A stretch of DNA of 64,000 bases, taken from contig NW_014013616.1 of NCBI RefSeq assembly GCF_000611645.1, forward strand, positions 1,682 to 65,681, written 5' to 3'. The stretch's first letter is position 1, and each line of letters starts with the position of its first letter. The notes under the pieces are model-generated. The model made no database searches and was not told the DNA's origin. It worked only from the letters and a program-made list of their open reading frames with translations. Position numbers and translations under genes: made by a program. The DNA is from Monoraphidium neglectum (taxonomy: Eukaryota; Chlorophyta; Chlorophyceae; Sphaeropleales; Selenastraceae). This document shows, piece after piece, positions 20,722 to 33,463 of this stretch.

Positions 20722-21711
20722 TGCGGCACGCGGCGCAAGCCGTCCTGAGGTGCACGGTGCCTGGTCCTTTTCTCGAGTTTTGAGCGTGTCAGTAGGTCAC
20801 TTGACGGCTGTGGCGTCGTCATGGCGGCTGCTTTTGCAGGTGTGAATTGGTTGAGCAGAGGTTTGCTGGCTGTGTGCACATGAGGCTGTACGCATGGCAG
20901 CTTGCATGATTTGGCTTTGCGTTGCCGCCAGTTGCTTACAGGTTCAGTTCTGTTTTGTCTTTGAGTGGCGCCCATGGCCGGCAGGAAACCCTGCATTTCA
21001 AGTAACCCTGCGCGCCACCTCCAGCGTGCAAGCCCTAACACAGGTTGACAGTGGCTCAGGCACGAGCGCGGTTGCGACTGTCAAAGCAAATCATAGCTGC
21101 AACATTCTTCTCGTTGCTTGAAAATAAATGCGGCAACAGCAGTGGATCAGTCAGAAGTTCGGGCTGCTCACTGTCCGCCAGGTACAGTAAGCGTCTGCCT
21201 CACGTGTGAACCTGGGTGCCGCTGCTTCCACACTTGCGACGAAAGCGCAGTATACTGATCACTTGTAATTCATCAGCCAAACTTGCCAGTACAACTGCGA
21301 CCAGATGCATACCGGTAGATCGGCGCCTGCTGAGTGACGCATCCTCCAGCTGCTTCCGTCTTGTGTTTGAACCAGCAGGAAACCGGATTCGTGCCCATCA
21401 TGTTGCGTGAGATTTTAGGCATCCTAAATTTTATCACCTTGACGCGTCTTATAGTAATCGCGCCATTCTCTTGCACCCAAAGCCAGTCAACGCGCAGCTG
21501 GTTCCCCGTGCGCGCGCAGGCTTACATAGACGTAGTGCACGAGCCTTGGGATACGCAATAAAACGTATCTCTTGCGTGCGGGCAGTCCACTTGTGTTGCC
21601 CGCAGCACAAGCCCGGGCGACGCAGTGCCGCTGCTGCTTTTGCGCACTGCACAACGACAGGGCGTTCTGGACAAAGCAGCGGCTGACCTGCTAAGGTGGC
21701 CTTGCGGCGCC
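20722..21711. other. Intergenic region
   Basis: 3' flank of the Ycf33-like gene and 5' flank of the GH5 gene. No exon, repeat or inverted repeat is supportable. GC content is lower than in the flanking genes. Confidence 0.45.
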
Positions 21712-24539
21712 ATGACGTCACAAAAAATGGCGCTGTTGGTCGCTGTGCTGGTTCTGGCACTTGGTGTTGAGCGCGTGCACGCTCGTAGCAGCAGGCAGCT
21801 CAAGCAGTTTGGCTTCTGCAACAGCGTTGATGTCAATTTTGGTGAGCACCCTGCATGCACAAGGCAGGTGGCAACAGGGTGGAATGCCTGATCACCCTGA
21901 AGCTGATGCTGCTTGACCGCTGGTCGGGGGTGATATGCATGCGGTCGCAGCGGCAAGAGTATAAGCAACAAAAGCAACATGATCAGCTATCGCATGAGTG
22001 TATACAACTACGTGTTCGGAGCCGTTATGTGCGCTTGGTTCTGGCATCGCAGACAGTCCACCCCCTGGTACACCGCCGGCGCCTTTGGGCATGGATGGGA
22101 GCCGGATCATCAACATTCAGAACGGGAACAACGTTGCGATCCGCGGCCTCAATTGGTGCGTGCACATGCCCTGTCAATGAGCAACAGCAGGCTGTGTTTT
22201 GCTGGAGAGCACAACGCAGTTGACCTGGCAAAGTACCAAGCTCCAGCGAAACACCCAACTTTGTGCTTGATCAATAGTTCATGCAGCTGGTGTGGCTCAG
22301 CTTTGAGGCTCATGCAGCGCTCAACCCCACGCACGCATACAGAATGCATGCAACCGTCTGTGGCCCCGCCTGCCATCAAACCCAGGTTTGGTTTTAACGT
22401 GGGCATGGGCATGGTAGATGGCCTGTGGATTGGAGGCAGCGAGGCCGCCACCGACTTCGCCCTCATCACGTATCAACTCCGCCTGCTGGGCTACAATGCT
22501 GTGCGGCTGCCCTTCATCTGGCGTGACCTGGAGATGGCCCCCAAGAACCTCGACAAGGCCTGCTACCCTGTGACACCCGAGCAGCTGAAGCGCCGCCTGA
22601 TCAGCCCCCACATGCTTGACACATACAGCAGCAAGCAGCTTCCCGGCAACGTGTCACCGCAGAGGAAGCGGCAGAACGGCTACTGCAACCAGTACCTGCC
22701 GGGAGGCAGCAGCAGCTACCACCGGCTGCTGTTTGTGATGCAGAGCATCATCGCGCAGGGCATGTACGTCATCCTGGACTACCAGCCCATGGTGAGGTCT
22801 TGGGACTGCAGAGGGTGGGGGCAACGGCTATTGGAGCCGGCGGGGGCAATGTTGCGCACTGCACTGGCACAGGAGGTGCGGAGTCACTTTGTTGCAGAGA
22901 TGACAGTGATGAAGCGACGCATAGCCCACGTATGCGCTCAACTATGGAGTGAAACAAGCAGTCTTGAACCTCTGCGGACCTGCGCGTTGTTGCCGCCGCT
23001 GTGCAGGGATTGGAACAGCACCCTTACAACCAGCAGCAGTTTGTCGACAGCTGGACCAACCTCTGGAGCATGGTCGCTTGCCTGCCCAACTTCAAAAGCG
23101 ATCTGGCCAACCGTGTCTTCGTGGACGTCATGAACGAGCCTGACAGTATGGGCATCAAGTGGGAGGCTGCCAATGGCCGCCCTGGCGCGCACCAGCTGTA
23201 TCTTGGAACCGCGGATGCATTGTGGCAGGTCACCCCTGATGAAGTACTGTTCATGTTTGAGGGTGAGTGGCACCTCGCCCCTTCATCACCTCGCCTCCAA
23301 CAGCTGATCAGTGCTAGCAGTCCCACTCTTGCAAATGTTTATCGTGCATGTGCTTTTTGGCCAATGTGCATGCAAGCAACGAACAGCCAAACCTTGGCCT
23401 GCAAACGCTTAATGCCACTTGCATGTCTCGCTGCAGGCACTGGTCAGCAGGCGCTTGGCCTCAACTGGGGCAACGGCTTCGTGACCGACCAGGACGTCAT
23501 CAGCAGCCGGGGCCTGGCGGACGCAAACCCCTTCTTCCTGGACCTCATGAGCAGGCCTTATGTCGGGAAGGCAGGCAACTGGCACAAAGACGGCTGTCTG
23601 TACATCAGCTTCGGCCTGCGCCACTCAAACGGAGCTGCTTGTCCCTCTCCCACTGCCATCCCTGATTGTTGACTTGCGAGCACAGCTCGGGCACAAACCC
23701 TTTGCCTTGGCGCCTGGCTTTCTCAGTCATTGTCGTACTGGCTGACTCCCCCCCAACCCTGCCTGAATCACTCTTGAACAGGTGGTTCTCACGCCCCATG
23801 TGTACCCCCCCTCAATCACAATGGCAAGTTTCCTTGGCACCACCCTATGGGACCAGTGTCGCACCGCCTTTGGGTACCTGCAGACGCAGGGCGCCTGCCC
23901 GCCTGGCGCCAGCACATGCCGGCAGTTCCCTGTGGTGATCGGCGAGACGGGGTCGGCGTTCCGCGACCCCAAAGACAAAGAATGGCTGCGCGACTTTGCT
24001 GATTTCCTTAATGCCGAGGTGAGATGGGAACAAATGAAGCTGGGTCCTGAGAACCAGGGTGTGAGGCAGCTCTGCAGAAGCTTCTCTACACGCGCCTGAA
24101 GTTGGTTGCAGTCTACGACTGGACAGGCAGGTGGACGGCTGCACAGGTCCCGTTGCCTACCTATGCACGCATAGTGCCTTGTGCTCAAACTAGCAATCGG
24201 CTGGGCCAGCAAAAGGCAGTGTGATCTCACGCTGCAGGACCAATTGGTAGATAAGGGTTGTTAGAGCAGCCAGCTGAAGTCCCGCATGTCTTGTGCCTCA
24301 CAAACATGATTCTCACCGATGTCATCTTTTCCAGAATGGTGCAACGGCGTACAACAATGTGCCAGTGAACGGCTGGCTTTGGTGGGCCTACAACGAAAAC
24401 AGCGGCGACACGGGCGGCATCGTACACAACCGCTGGCAGGACCTAGACTGGGAGAAGCTCAACTGGATGATCGCCAGGATGGGCCTGACACCCTGGTATC
24501 TCAGGTGCACGCGCCTGGTAATCAGCCGCTGCTGCTGCG

Positions 24540-24614
<75 letters not shown>

Positions 24615-24758
24615 GGTGCATGTATAATGGGGACAGTTGTGAGAAAAACAGTATATGGTGGGGACAGACGTGCTGTATGATAGACTGGCTGCCCCCGGCT
24701 GCCAGGTTGCCTCCATTACCATCGATCCGCTTTGCCACGCTTCACTTGCAGGGGCTAG
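21712..24758 (+). CDS. Secreted glycoside hydrolase family 5 enzyme, 8 exons
   Basis: Exons 21712-21841, 22053-22155, 22386-22791, 23007-23262, 23437-23570, 23782-24018, 24335-24504 and 24752-24758 join in phase to 480 residues. A signal peptide (hydrophobic core LLVAVLVLALG, cleavage near RVHA) and a short Pro-rich linker (DSPPPGTPPAPLG) lead into the GH5 barrel. GH5 hallmarks are AIRGLNWFGFNVGMGMVDGL, YNAVRLPF, the acid/base Glu in VDVMNEPDS, the HVYPPS motif, the nucleophile Glu in VVIGETGSAF and WLWWAYNENSGDTGG. It should hydrolyse beta-glucan or a related polysaccharide outside the cell; substrate specificity is not readable. Intron 5 may start with GC (AAG|GCAGGC; alternative TAT|GTCGGG). 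Intron 7 holds a CTG repeat, and the last coding exon adds only seven bases, so the C-terminus is the least certain part. Confidence 0.88.
24542..24613 (+). repeat. (CTG)24 repeat in GH5 intron 7
   Basis: About 24 uninterrupted CTG units on the sense strand, starting 38 nt after the donor at 24505. If the intron were retained it would encode poly-Leu. The pure tract is outside the catalytic domain in the model chosen. Confidence 0.9.
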
Positions 24759-26379
24759 GCACTGCTGCTGCACGCGCAGTGCTGGGGTCGGCTTGGAATA
24801 TTGAGAGAGCAGTGCTAGAATGGACAACGACGGTAGATATCCAAATAAAATCATGAATCCCAGGTACCAAACGTTCATTAGCCCTTCCCGTGGGGCAGGC
24901 CAAACATGTATCAAGCTGTCCACAACATTTGCACTACCATCGAGGTCATGCTTTGGGATTTCCTGCAGAGCGGTGGTGGCATCATTGCGAGCAACGGGGC
25001 TTTTGCAGTTGCTCGGCAGGAGTTGGGGGGCTGGGAGAAAGCCACGAAATCAACACTGGGTGCAGCACCTACACGTGCTTTCCACATCGTTCCAACCTCG
25101 GAAGCTCCTCCGATCGCGTGTCCATCAAACCCCTATTTGCCTGTTTCGTGCCTCATCCCTCAGCGCCCACGTGGTGTGCCCAGCAAGGTGATAATGTGCT
25201 GCAACGCTGCGCTCAAAACCCCCAAGCTGGATATTCTTGCTTATGAGCTTGCTTTTGAACCTTGCTTGATTGCCCTGCAACAGGATACAGTTATTAGCAC
25301 TGACTTAGGGCTGTAATGTAGGGACGAGCGGGCCAGACGCATCAAGACAGAATCTGTGCATTGTAGGGTGTTGATGGCCCTGCCGTTCTGTCCAGCCTGT
25401 AGGGACCAGTGGTGATGCATCACACCGGACCACGTCTGTGCAATTGCTCCAGCTCTACTTCCTTGACGAACCCTCATCTCACCTCAAAAAGCTTGGCTTG
25501 GTGAGCATCTTCCGCTCTGAAACAATATTTGCTAATAATGCCAGAAGTCAATCTGCTTTGAGCTGGTCGTATAATTGGGGTTGTGCAGGTACTGAAGGCT
25601 GAGGCACGTTAAACCAAACTTGCCAATTTAGCAACAAATACACCACAAGCTTGTGCGAGTGCAAGAAATTCGCCATTGTCGCTTATAGGAACAAAGACGA
25701 TGCGGCCTCCGCCTGCAAGGGAGACCGGTCATTGCTGTGTTGGTCGAAGTCACCAGGAAGTTTGGGGCGTAAGGGCTGGCCACCTGCTCGCGCCTACACC
25801 CCTTGCACCAACTGCCCGCTCTAGCCCCCGGATAAACTGCAGCACCCGCGATGGCACAGCCGTCTGCCGCCGTTGCTGACGAACGGCCAGCCATTGCTGA
25901 GCATTGCTGCTGTAACCGTGCGTGCCATGCCTTTCTGCGCTGCAGGTGCCGTGGTATTGCGTGCACACAGGCCGGGGCAGGGGCGTGCCCGTCCTTCAAG
26001 GAGGGGCGCGCGGGCGCACGCGTGCGTGCTCAAGCAGCCAGGAAAGTATATACCCAACCTGACTGCACCTCGCCCCATTTCAAGCGGCTTCTTTGCACAC
26101 AGCTTTGCCGCGGGCCCGCGGCTGGTCTACAGCAGCGTCGTCAGCGTTGCCTGGTCTCAGGCGCGGTCGAGTGACGGCGGCGGTCACTTGTGTCCAGCCT
26201 GGACATGCACATATTTTCGGAAATAGCGTGTTATTTTGAAAGTATTCTGTGCGTTTGTGCTAGCTAACAAAGTCAGCGAGGGCGCCACCGGGGCCGTTCC
26301 CAGATCAGCGGTGGGCTCCCTTCTCACAGCACTAACGCTTCGAAATTCGGGGATCAACGTCATCGATACAGATTTCAGG
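24759..26379. other. Intergenic region with a few exon-like fragments
   Basis: No complete gene can be assembled. At about 25485-25590 a frame reads LYFLDEPSSHLKKLGL and, later, SALSWSYNWG; the latter resembles the W-Y-N-W-G motif of the glycosyl-hydrolase catalytic-core family but no other motif of that family follows. A TGTAA at 25312-25316 could end the GH5 transcript. The 14-base AGCACTGACTTAGG at 25295 is shared, less one base, with the inverted repeat at 36.4 kb. Confidence 0.35.
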
Positions 26380-28224
26380 ATGCTGCGGTGCTTGCAGGTC
26401 AGTGCGAGACCACTCGGGGTTTTTCCGCGCAGACCGAGCCGCTCTAGCAATGTTACTGGAGGTCGCACTATAAGACTGGCTTCTCTATCTCGCAGATGGC
26501 ATTGCTGTCCAGGAGCGGAGCGGCGTGGACATCAGAGCTCGCCGTGCTGGCGGCCTCGCCACACCGCTGCTGCCTGGCGGCAACTGAATGCGCCACGAGT
26601 CACCCGGCCCCGTACATGCCCCGCCCATCGCGTGGATTTGCGGCTGTAACAGAAGCATCACATACAGCTGCCAGCCACACAGATGCTGGAGGCACACTTG
26701 CTCAAACCGCCGCAGCGTCATCATCGGCAGCGGGTGGCACCGGCCGCAGCAGCCCAGGTAGGGCCGCCGCTGCTGGCGGCCGGGCACCAGCAGGCGGTCC
26801 TCTGGCCCAGGCCAAGGTGGACGACTTCATTGGCGCCAGTATCTCGGGCGCCACGATGCTGGGGCAGCTGCGGCGGATGATGCTCAGGTGCGAGGCGCTC
26901 GTGTCGCCAGCAGCGGATCAGGCCAGTGCGGCTGCCAACCCATGCGCCTATGCGTATTGGCTGACAAAGCGCGTCGCCCGCGGCGATTGAGTCGGCAACC
27001 AGATATGCGCCTTGCCGTCCGGCACGTGAGTACGCAGCAATGTGCCTCGAACAACAGAGTCGCAGGGCCCCTTTTCTTTTGCCCCCACCGGGCAGCTGAT
27101 GGAAAACCGCCCGCTGACAGGTATCGAGCAATGATGTTGCCGCGCCACGTGGTGGACGTTTTGATGGCCATGGAGAGGATCTGCAGCGGCTCTCGGGCCA
27201 CCGACGCGGCGGCGGCGCAGCGGACAGGCCCCCGAGGCAGCGGGCTGCGCAGCGCACGTGTGCAGGCCGCCGCGCCGGGGGGCCCGGCGCACAGCGGCGA
27301 GGGTCAGAGCCCAGAGCGGCAGTCCATCATGTGAGACGGGGGCCCCTGCTTGCCCCGCCTCCCCCTGGGGCACGTACACCCTGGGTTCAGCTTGCGTGAA
27401 GCCTTTTGATTGGGTCGCGCTTGTGACGTCCCACCGTACCGGCGGCGACCGAAGCGACGCAGCGCGCGGGGAAAGACCTGACCTGGGGTCCCGCTGCTGC
27501 CGGCTGTCGCCGCCCCCGGTTTGAACGTCGCGCAGGTACATGATGGGCGACCTTGGCAACTTGATGTGGGGCCACCTGGATGAGATCGACGCCCCCGGCC
27601 TCGCATACTGCATCTGGTGCGCGGCCGGGGCGAGGCGGCGGCGCTCGCATAACAATGGGATGGGACAAGACCCTTCCTCCATAACCCCTGTGAAGGCCTG
27701 GGACCAGCGGGGCCGTGGCGCCTCCGGTCTGCGACCCCATGCGGGCACGACGCGGTGGTGAAACCTCCCGCCACGCGCAGGCGTCTCCCTGCTGCCTTCC
27801 CGCTGATAGCGTGCGTCCTGCCAGCCCGCCCTTCTCACCTGCCGCGTGCCGCCGCGCTTTGCCCGTCTGCAGGTGCTGGGCGCGGCTGTCGTGGCACCCC
27901 GACCCCCAGCTGCTCTCTGAGGTCGCCCGCCGCTTCGCAACCCCGGCGAGCCTCGACGCCCTGCGGCCAGCGGAGCTCGCTCGCGGCATCTGGGGCCTCT
28001 CGGCGCTCGGCGCGCTGGGCGCCGCCGAGCTGGCGCGGCTCGCGCCGCGCGTGCGGGAGCTGGCGTCAGAACTGGACGAGCAGCAACTGCTCGCGGTCTC
28101 GCGCGCGCTCGAGGCGGCCACGGCGCCGGGTGAGGGCGCCGGTGGGGCCGGGGCCGCTGACGTGGCGGCGCTCGTGGCGGAGCTGTCGGCGCGCGCGGAG
28201 CAGCTGCGGTCAGCTGGGGTTTGA
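26380..28224 (+). CDS. Organelle-targeted helical-repeat protein (OPR/FASTK-like solenoid), 5 exons
   Basis: Exons 26380-26397, 26496-26887, 27121-27330, 27536-27616 and 27873-28224 join in phase to 350 residues. The N-terminus (MLRCLQMALLSRSGAAW) is a typical mitochondrial or plastid presequence, followed by an Ala/Ser/Gly-rich linker. The rest is alpha-helical with pieces such as MLPRHVVDVLMAMERI, GNLMWGHLDEIDAPGLAYC, LRPAELARGIWGLSALGALG and LDEQQLLAVSRALEAA, the style of the helical repeats of Tbc2/FAST-kinase/RAP-type organelle RNA-binding proteins. No RAP domain follows. A role in organellar RNA stability or translation is inferred only from this resemblance. The first coding exon is just 18 nt; if wrong, ATG 26496 (preceded directly by an acceptor-like CAG) would be the start. 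Confidence 0.65.
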
Positions 28225-29299
28225 CCGGCGGGCCGTCGTCGTCTTTTTCAGCTCGGCGCGCAGCTGCTGCGGGGCTCAATCATTTCGGGGGGTTGCGCCT
28301 CCCTGCGCCGCTCAACCTTGCATCGGCTTGAGCATGCTTTGTGATCGTGTTTTACAGCAACCACCGAATATGCTGACCCCTGGCGGGGCATGTGCCCCGT
28401 CGCGTGTGCTGAGTGCCATGTGCTGTGTGCTGTATGCGTTCAGAAGAGCGGTGGTGCGTCCAGGGTTGAGCACGCGGTGCAGGTTTAGAGCCGTGCTGAG
28501 CTGAATCTATGCATGCGAATGCACAGCCGTTGACAGCAGTGCCCCGTACACTGAGGTCTGCAACGGCGTCGCCAACAGGCTTGAACAGATTGGAAAACGC
28601 AACGCGCGATCACCCTCTCAAGCGGGGCCGCAGGCAGCGCCATAAATTGCGCGAGTGCGGGTGCGAGGTAGTAGAAAGGTTGCAGCCTAGCCAGTGTGGT
28701 TTGACTCAAATGCAGTTCCGTGTAGACCGGGTGTCCTCATGTGAGCCGCCCAGGCACCTTCGCTCTTAATCCACGTGTAATCAGCACCACGCAGCCAGCG
28801 GCAAAGTGCCAGTTTGCACTCAAGCAGCAAGTTGACACCAAAGTTGAACGGCCACCAGGCGCGCCTCTCTGAAGTGCCACGAATTGAGGAGTAGCAGTGC
28901 TTTGCTTTGACTAGCCCCCCAGCGGCTCAGATCCTGGAATTCCCACGTGTGGCACGCAGTGGCACACCTGGTGGCAAACGCGCCTGCCAGCGGCCGGTCC
29001 GCCCTCATCAACCGTCTCAGTGAGGAACCAAGTCTCTCAGGTGCGAGCTCTGTGCAGGTGGCCAAGATGCCAGCCCAACAATTGAGATGATGGCCCGCCA
29101 TGCGTTGATGGGGGGTGGCTGCCGCCCATGCAGCAGCAGCCGAGTGACAGGGTAGGGCGTGGGGCGCTCCACTCGCATCACCGAATTGGTGCACCCAACA
29201 AAGCTGTCGCGCAAGAAAAGGCAGCAATTGCGAACACCCACAGTACGCTCGCGCACAAACGGGCAGCGCAAGGGCCGCACGCCGAATGCCAGTGGGTGG
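28225..29299. other. Convergent intergenic region
   Basis: 3' flanks of the helical-repeat gene (+) and the P-protein-like gene (-). A TGTAA at 28776-28780 could end the former. No exon is supportable. Confidence 0.45.
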
Positions 29300-30943
29300 T
29301 CAGAAAGCAAAACGCAGCATGTACAGGTTTGCGGCCGCAACCGTGACGAGCATGAGCGGCACGCCAATCTTCAGCCATTCCAGGAAGGTGCAGCGGTGGC
29401 CAGACTTGTCCAGCATGGTGGCCGTCACGATGTTTGCAGACGCGCCGATGAGGGTCGCGTTCCTGCGCAGCAAAGTTGTGCGTGTGTTGGGGAGAGGAGG
29501 CAGTATGAGGGGGAAGGAGGGAGAGAGAAGCACAGGGGGTGAGGGGGGTGGGGGGTGTTGAAACAATGGATGCGTGCGTCTTGGAGACCGAACATGCATG
29601 CGGCCATAGAACTCCACGTGTGGCGTGTGTAAATTTGCCGCACTCACCCTCCGAAGCAGGCGCCGAAGGCCAGGGCCCACGCGAGAGTCTGCGAGGCAGG
29701 CGGCAGAGTGCAGCGGGAGCGCGCCGCCTGGTCAGCGACTGGATAGTCAACCATGACCGCAACACCTGCACGACGGCACATGCAGCAACTGCGCTGCGCT
29801 GCGGAAACCGTGCACCTGCGCCACCCTCGCGCCCACCTGAATGTTGAGCCCCAGCCCGGCAGACGCCAGCAGCTCCACGACTGGCACCATGGTAATTGTG
29901 TAAGGGCTGCAGGGCGGGGCGGGGCGATAATGTCTTAGGATCATGCTCCAGGAGAGGGGAAAGGGCGGAGTCTGGACACACAGTCAGCCACGAGCGAGCC
30001 CAAGACCCTCTGCTGGCCGCCGCGCGCCATGGCGGCCGCACGCTGGCATGCTGAGGTGCAGCTCCGTGGGAGGGGCAGGGGTGAAGGGGCGAGGCGGGGC
30101 TGAACACTGAGGGCTCACATGTTGTCCAGGATGCCGCTCACGACGGCAGATACCCACAGCAGGATCTCAATAGCCACGAGGGTCCTTCAAGGGTGAGAGG
30201 GATGACGGGGAACAGGGCACTGGGTGAGCTGTTGCTTGCCACCACGTGCAAACAGAAGCTGGGTGCAGAATGCTGACGAGAAGCTTCACCAGCTGGTGGC
30301 CCTTTTGCTACCTGTGCGGTCAGCAGGTTGATGCCCACTCAGGAATGCGCAGCGCTGCAGTCGCCTCACGCACAGGCCAACGGCCCGGGCAGCTTTGTGC
30401 ACCCAACAGCGACCCAACGCCTTTAATCAGGGCCTCACCGTGACTGCGGCGGCGCCGCGCGTATCGCAACCTCCAGCCACCCCCCAATCATGTCAATCAG
30501 CCCGATCTCTGCTGCAGCCTCCACCATCACAAACTGGGCGGCGAAGAACAGGAGCATGTCGAGCTCAACACTGTGCATGACCTCCTCCACCTGACAAGTT
30601 GCGTTGGGTCCGGGAGCCAGGTTCAAGGCCTAAGCTATTGGCTTGCTGCGGTCCCGGCGTGTGGTGAGTGTTGGGGTGGTGTCTCGAATGCACGAGCACG
30701 TCTGCAGGTGCGTCTGGCAACTTGCTGGCATGTTGGCGCGGGCGCTCAGTAGCATCAGCACGGCGACGTCTCGCGGGCGCGCGCGCGCGCGCGCGCCGCA
30801 CCTCCATGGGTGCCACCACGATGCACAGCAGGACGGCGCCGATGATGGCGAACCAAGCGGGGTCCACGTGGTGGACCGGGTGCTGCAGTGTGGGCGTGTT
30901 CGAGGTATGTGTGTGCATGTGTGTGTGGTGTATGTGTGTGTGC

Positions 30944-30984
<41 letters not shown>

Positions 30985-33422
30985 GCATTTGTGCCTCGTG
31001 TGGCGTGTGCACATGTGCTGTTGCGGGACACTGGCTGCAGTGTCTAGGATCAACACGACACGTGAGAGGGGGGAAAGTCGCAGGGAGAGGCAAGAGCGCA
31101 CTGTGGAAGTTCTCCGCTCTAGCGTTGCAAATGCATGTGACAACGCCATGCCCCCCGAGAGGAAGCACGCGTCCCCGCCGCGAGCCAAGCGCCGGGCCGC
31201 TCTCTCGCGCGCGCAGCGCGGGGCTGCCATAATCACGTAACGCCTCATCAAGCCAACCAGCCAGCGGGCCGGCTACATGCGAAGCTGCTTGCGCCGGCAA
31301 CCACCAGAGCGGGGCGGGTCTCACCAGCAGGAACCCCATGACGACGGCCAGCGTGACGTAGCTGGCCTTCGCCAGCAGCCCCCAGTCGGTGATGCGGTAG
31401 CTGGAGGTGGCCTCGAGGCACTGGTCGTACGCGGGGATGGGGCCAAGGAGGGTCGCGCGGTACATGTACAGGACCAGGGCCGTGGCCGGCACGCACGCCA
31501 CCAGCACGCCTGCATGGGGACAGGGGTGGGACGAGGGTGCATGGCTGCAGTGCACACGTAGAGGTGTGTGGGCGTTGTGTGTCCATGTGTTCGTGCGCAT
31601 ACGAACAGCGTGCAGTGCAGCGAGCCCTTCCGTAATAAGTGTGATCCAAGCTCCCGCCTCCAGTGCCGAGCCCAACCTGGGGCGAGGTTGATGATAAAAT
31701 CCACGAATCCAAGGTGGCGGGCGAGCGCCGTGCCGATGATGACGTTCGGTGGGTCCCCCACCATGGTGGCGGTGCCGCCCAGGTTGCTGAACAGCACCTG
31801 GCAACAAGGTCGGTGAGGTGAGAGCGCCGTGAGTGGGTCGAGCACGGTGGGAGGCAGTGGGTCAGGGCTACACGGACATCCGCAACACGAGCTGCGCCGA
31901 CGCCAGGGGAACGGCCGTGCCTGCATGCGGCTTTGCGGGCAAGCAGTGGTACGGTTGACAGCCCAGGATGCACGAGGGGCTCAAGATGCCGCCTGCAGTG
32001 GATCCCCTGCAGCTGCATGGAAGATGCAACCGCGTGCACCCCAGGCCTGCCGTCGTGCACCTGTGCCAGCAGCAGCGGGCGCGGGTCCCTCTTGCAGGTC
32101 TGCATCATGGCGATGGTGACGGGGCCCATCAGGAGCATCGTTGTCACGTTGTCCAGGAAAGCACTGACAAACGCTGCAGATGCAGGTTTGTTTGCAGATG
32201 AGGTGGGTGTTAGCACAATGTGTGGTGTATGGGTCACAAGGTGCAAGGCCAAGCGCCCGAGGGCAGTTGGAACTGTCAGGGTCTGCTGGTCGCCTGGGCG
32301 CAGGTGCCGCAGGGATAGCGAGGGAGAGGTGCGAGCACGTCGGGCTGGGGCCCGAATTCACATTACAGAGGCGAACAACTGATAATTGTGCGCCATGCTA
32401 GCCCCAGCAGATGCCGCGAAAGTCGCTGTCAGACTCCCAAGACCTGGCTGCTCCCCCAGAGTGCCACGGCGTCAACCTGTCAGGTACACGGTCATCAGCG
32501 ACAGCGCCCACATGCGCCCCTTGCACGCCTTGAGCGTGAAGGCGCAAAGCACCTGGAGGACGGGAGCGAGCACGGGGCGCGCGGACATTTGCGGGAAAAG
32601 CCGCCAAATGTGCGACGAGACGGTCAGGCGCGGGCGTGGCCTGGTGACCCTGCTTGTAACCGATTGCACTGCTGGTTCGGCCGCCAACCCTCTGGGAGCG
32701 CCGCCGCCGCCATGCCTCCATATTACCCATCCCGCCAGCCACCCCGCCAACCACCGTTCCGTGCCTGGCCCCTCCCTGAGGCGTCGCGCCCTCACACCTC
32801 AAACAGCCCCGTGTTCTTGAGCTGGCCCACGAGGATCATCATCCCAAACAGCAGCCCGAGTGTGCTCTCGTCCAGCCACGAGGTCACCTGCGCGAGCGGC
32901 GGCGGCGGGGTCCGTGGTTCGGGTGCGCGAGGGGCGGCCCCAGCCGGGCTGGTGGGCGAGAGGGCCTCACACGAGCAGGTGCTCTGGCCAGCGACGGGCC
33001 GGCTGCTTCCATGCGGCACTGTCTTCTTACAAGGCAAGTAGCCTTGCTCCGCCTTCGTCGGTCAAGGCTGCGCCACATAACAGCAAGCGACCTCCCACTA
33101 TGCTGATGCACGGCTGTGCAACTGACTGCGAGAACCTGGACAGACAGCCCGCCCCTTCATCTGCACACACGCCCTCCCAGCCCCAGAAACGCCCCGCCTG
33201 CCCACCGTCTCAAGGCTGGGCACCATGTCCATCCACAGCAGCAGGGCCATCATGGCGAACGCGCCCATGAAAGCACAGTACCTGCGCAGGACGGATGCAG
33301 GCATGCGCGTGGATAAGGTGGTGCGGGGTGTGCGAGCATGCTTGCTTCGTGTTGTTGTGCGCACATGATTATGTGTATGCGGGCATGCAGGCAACAGAGT
33401 ACATGTGTGTGTGTGTGTGTGC

Positions 33423-33463
<41 letters not shown>

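Noticed and set aside
26948..28279. 443-codon minus-strand frame
   Set aside because: Antisense to the helical-repeat gene; it spans that gene's introns and exons alike and has only Arg/Ala/Pro-rich composition.
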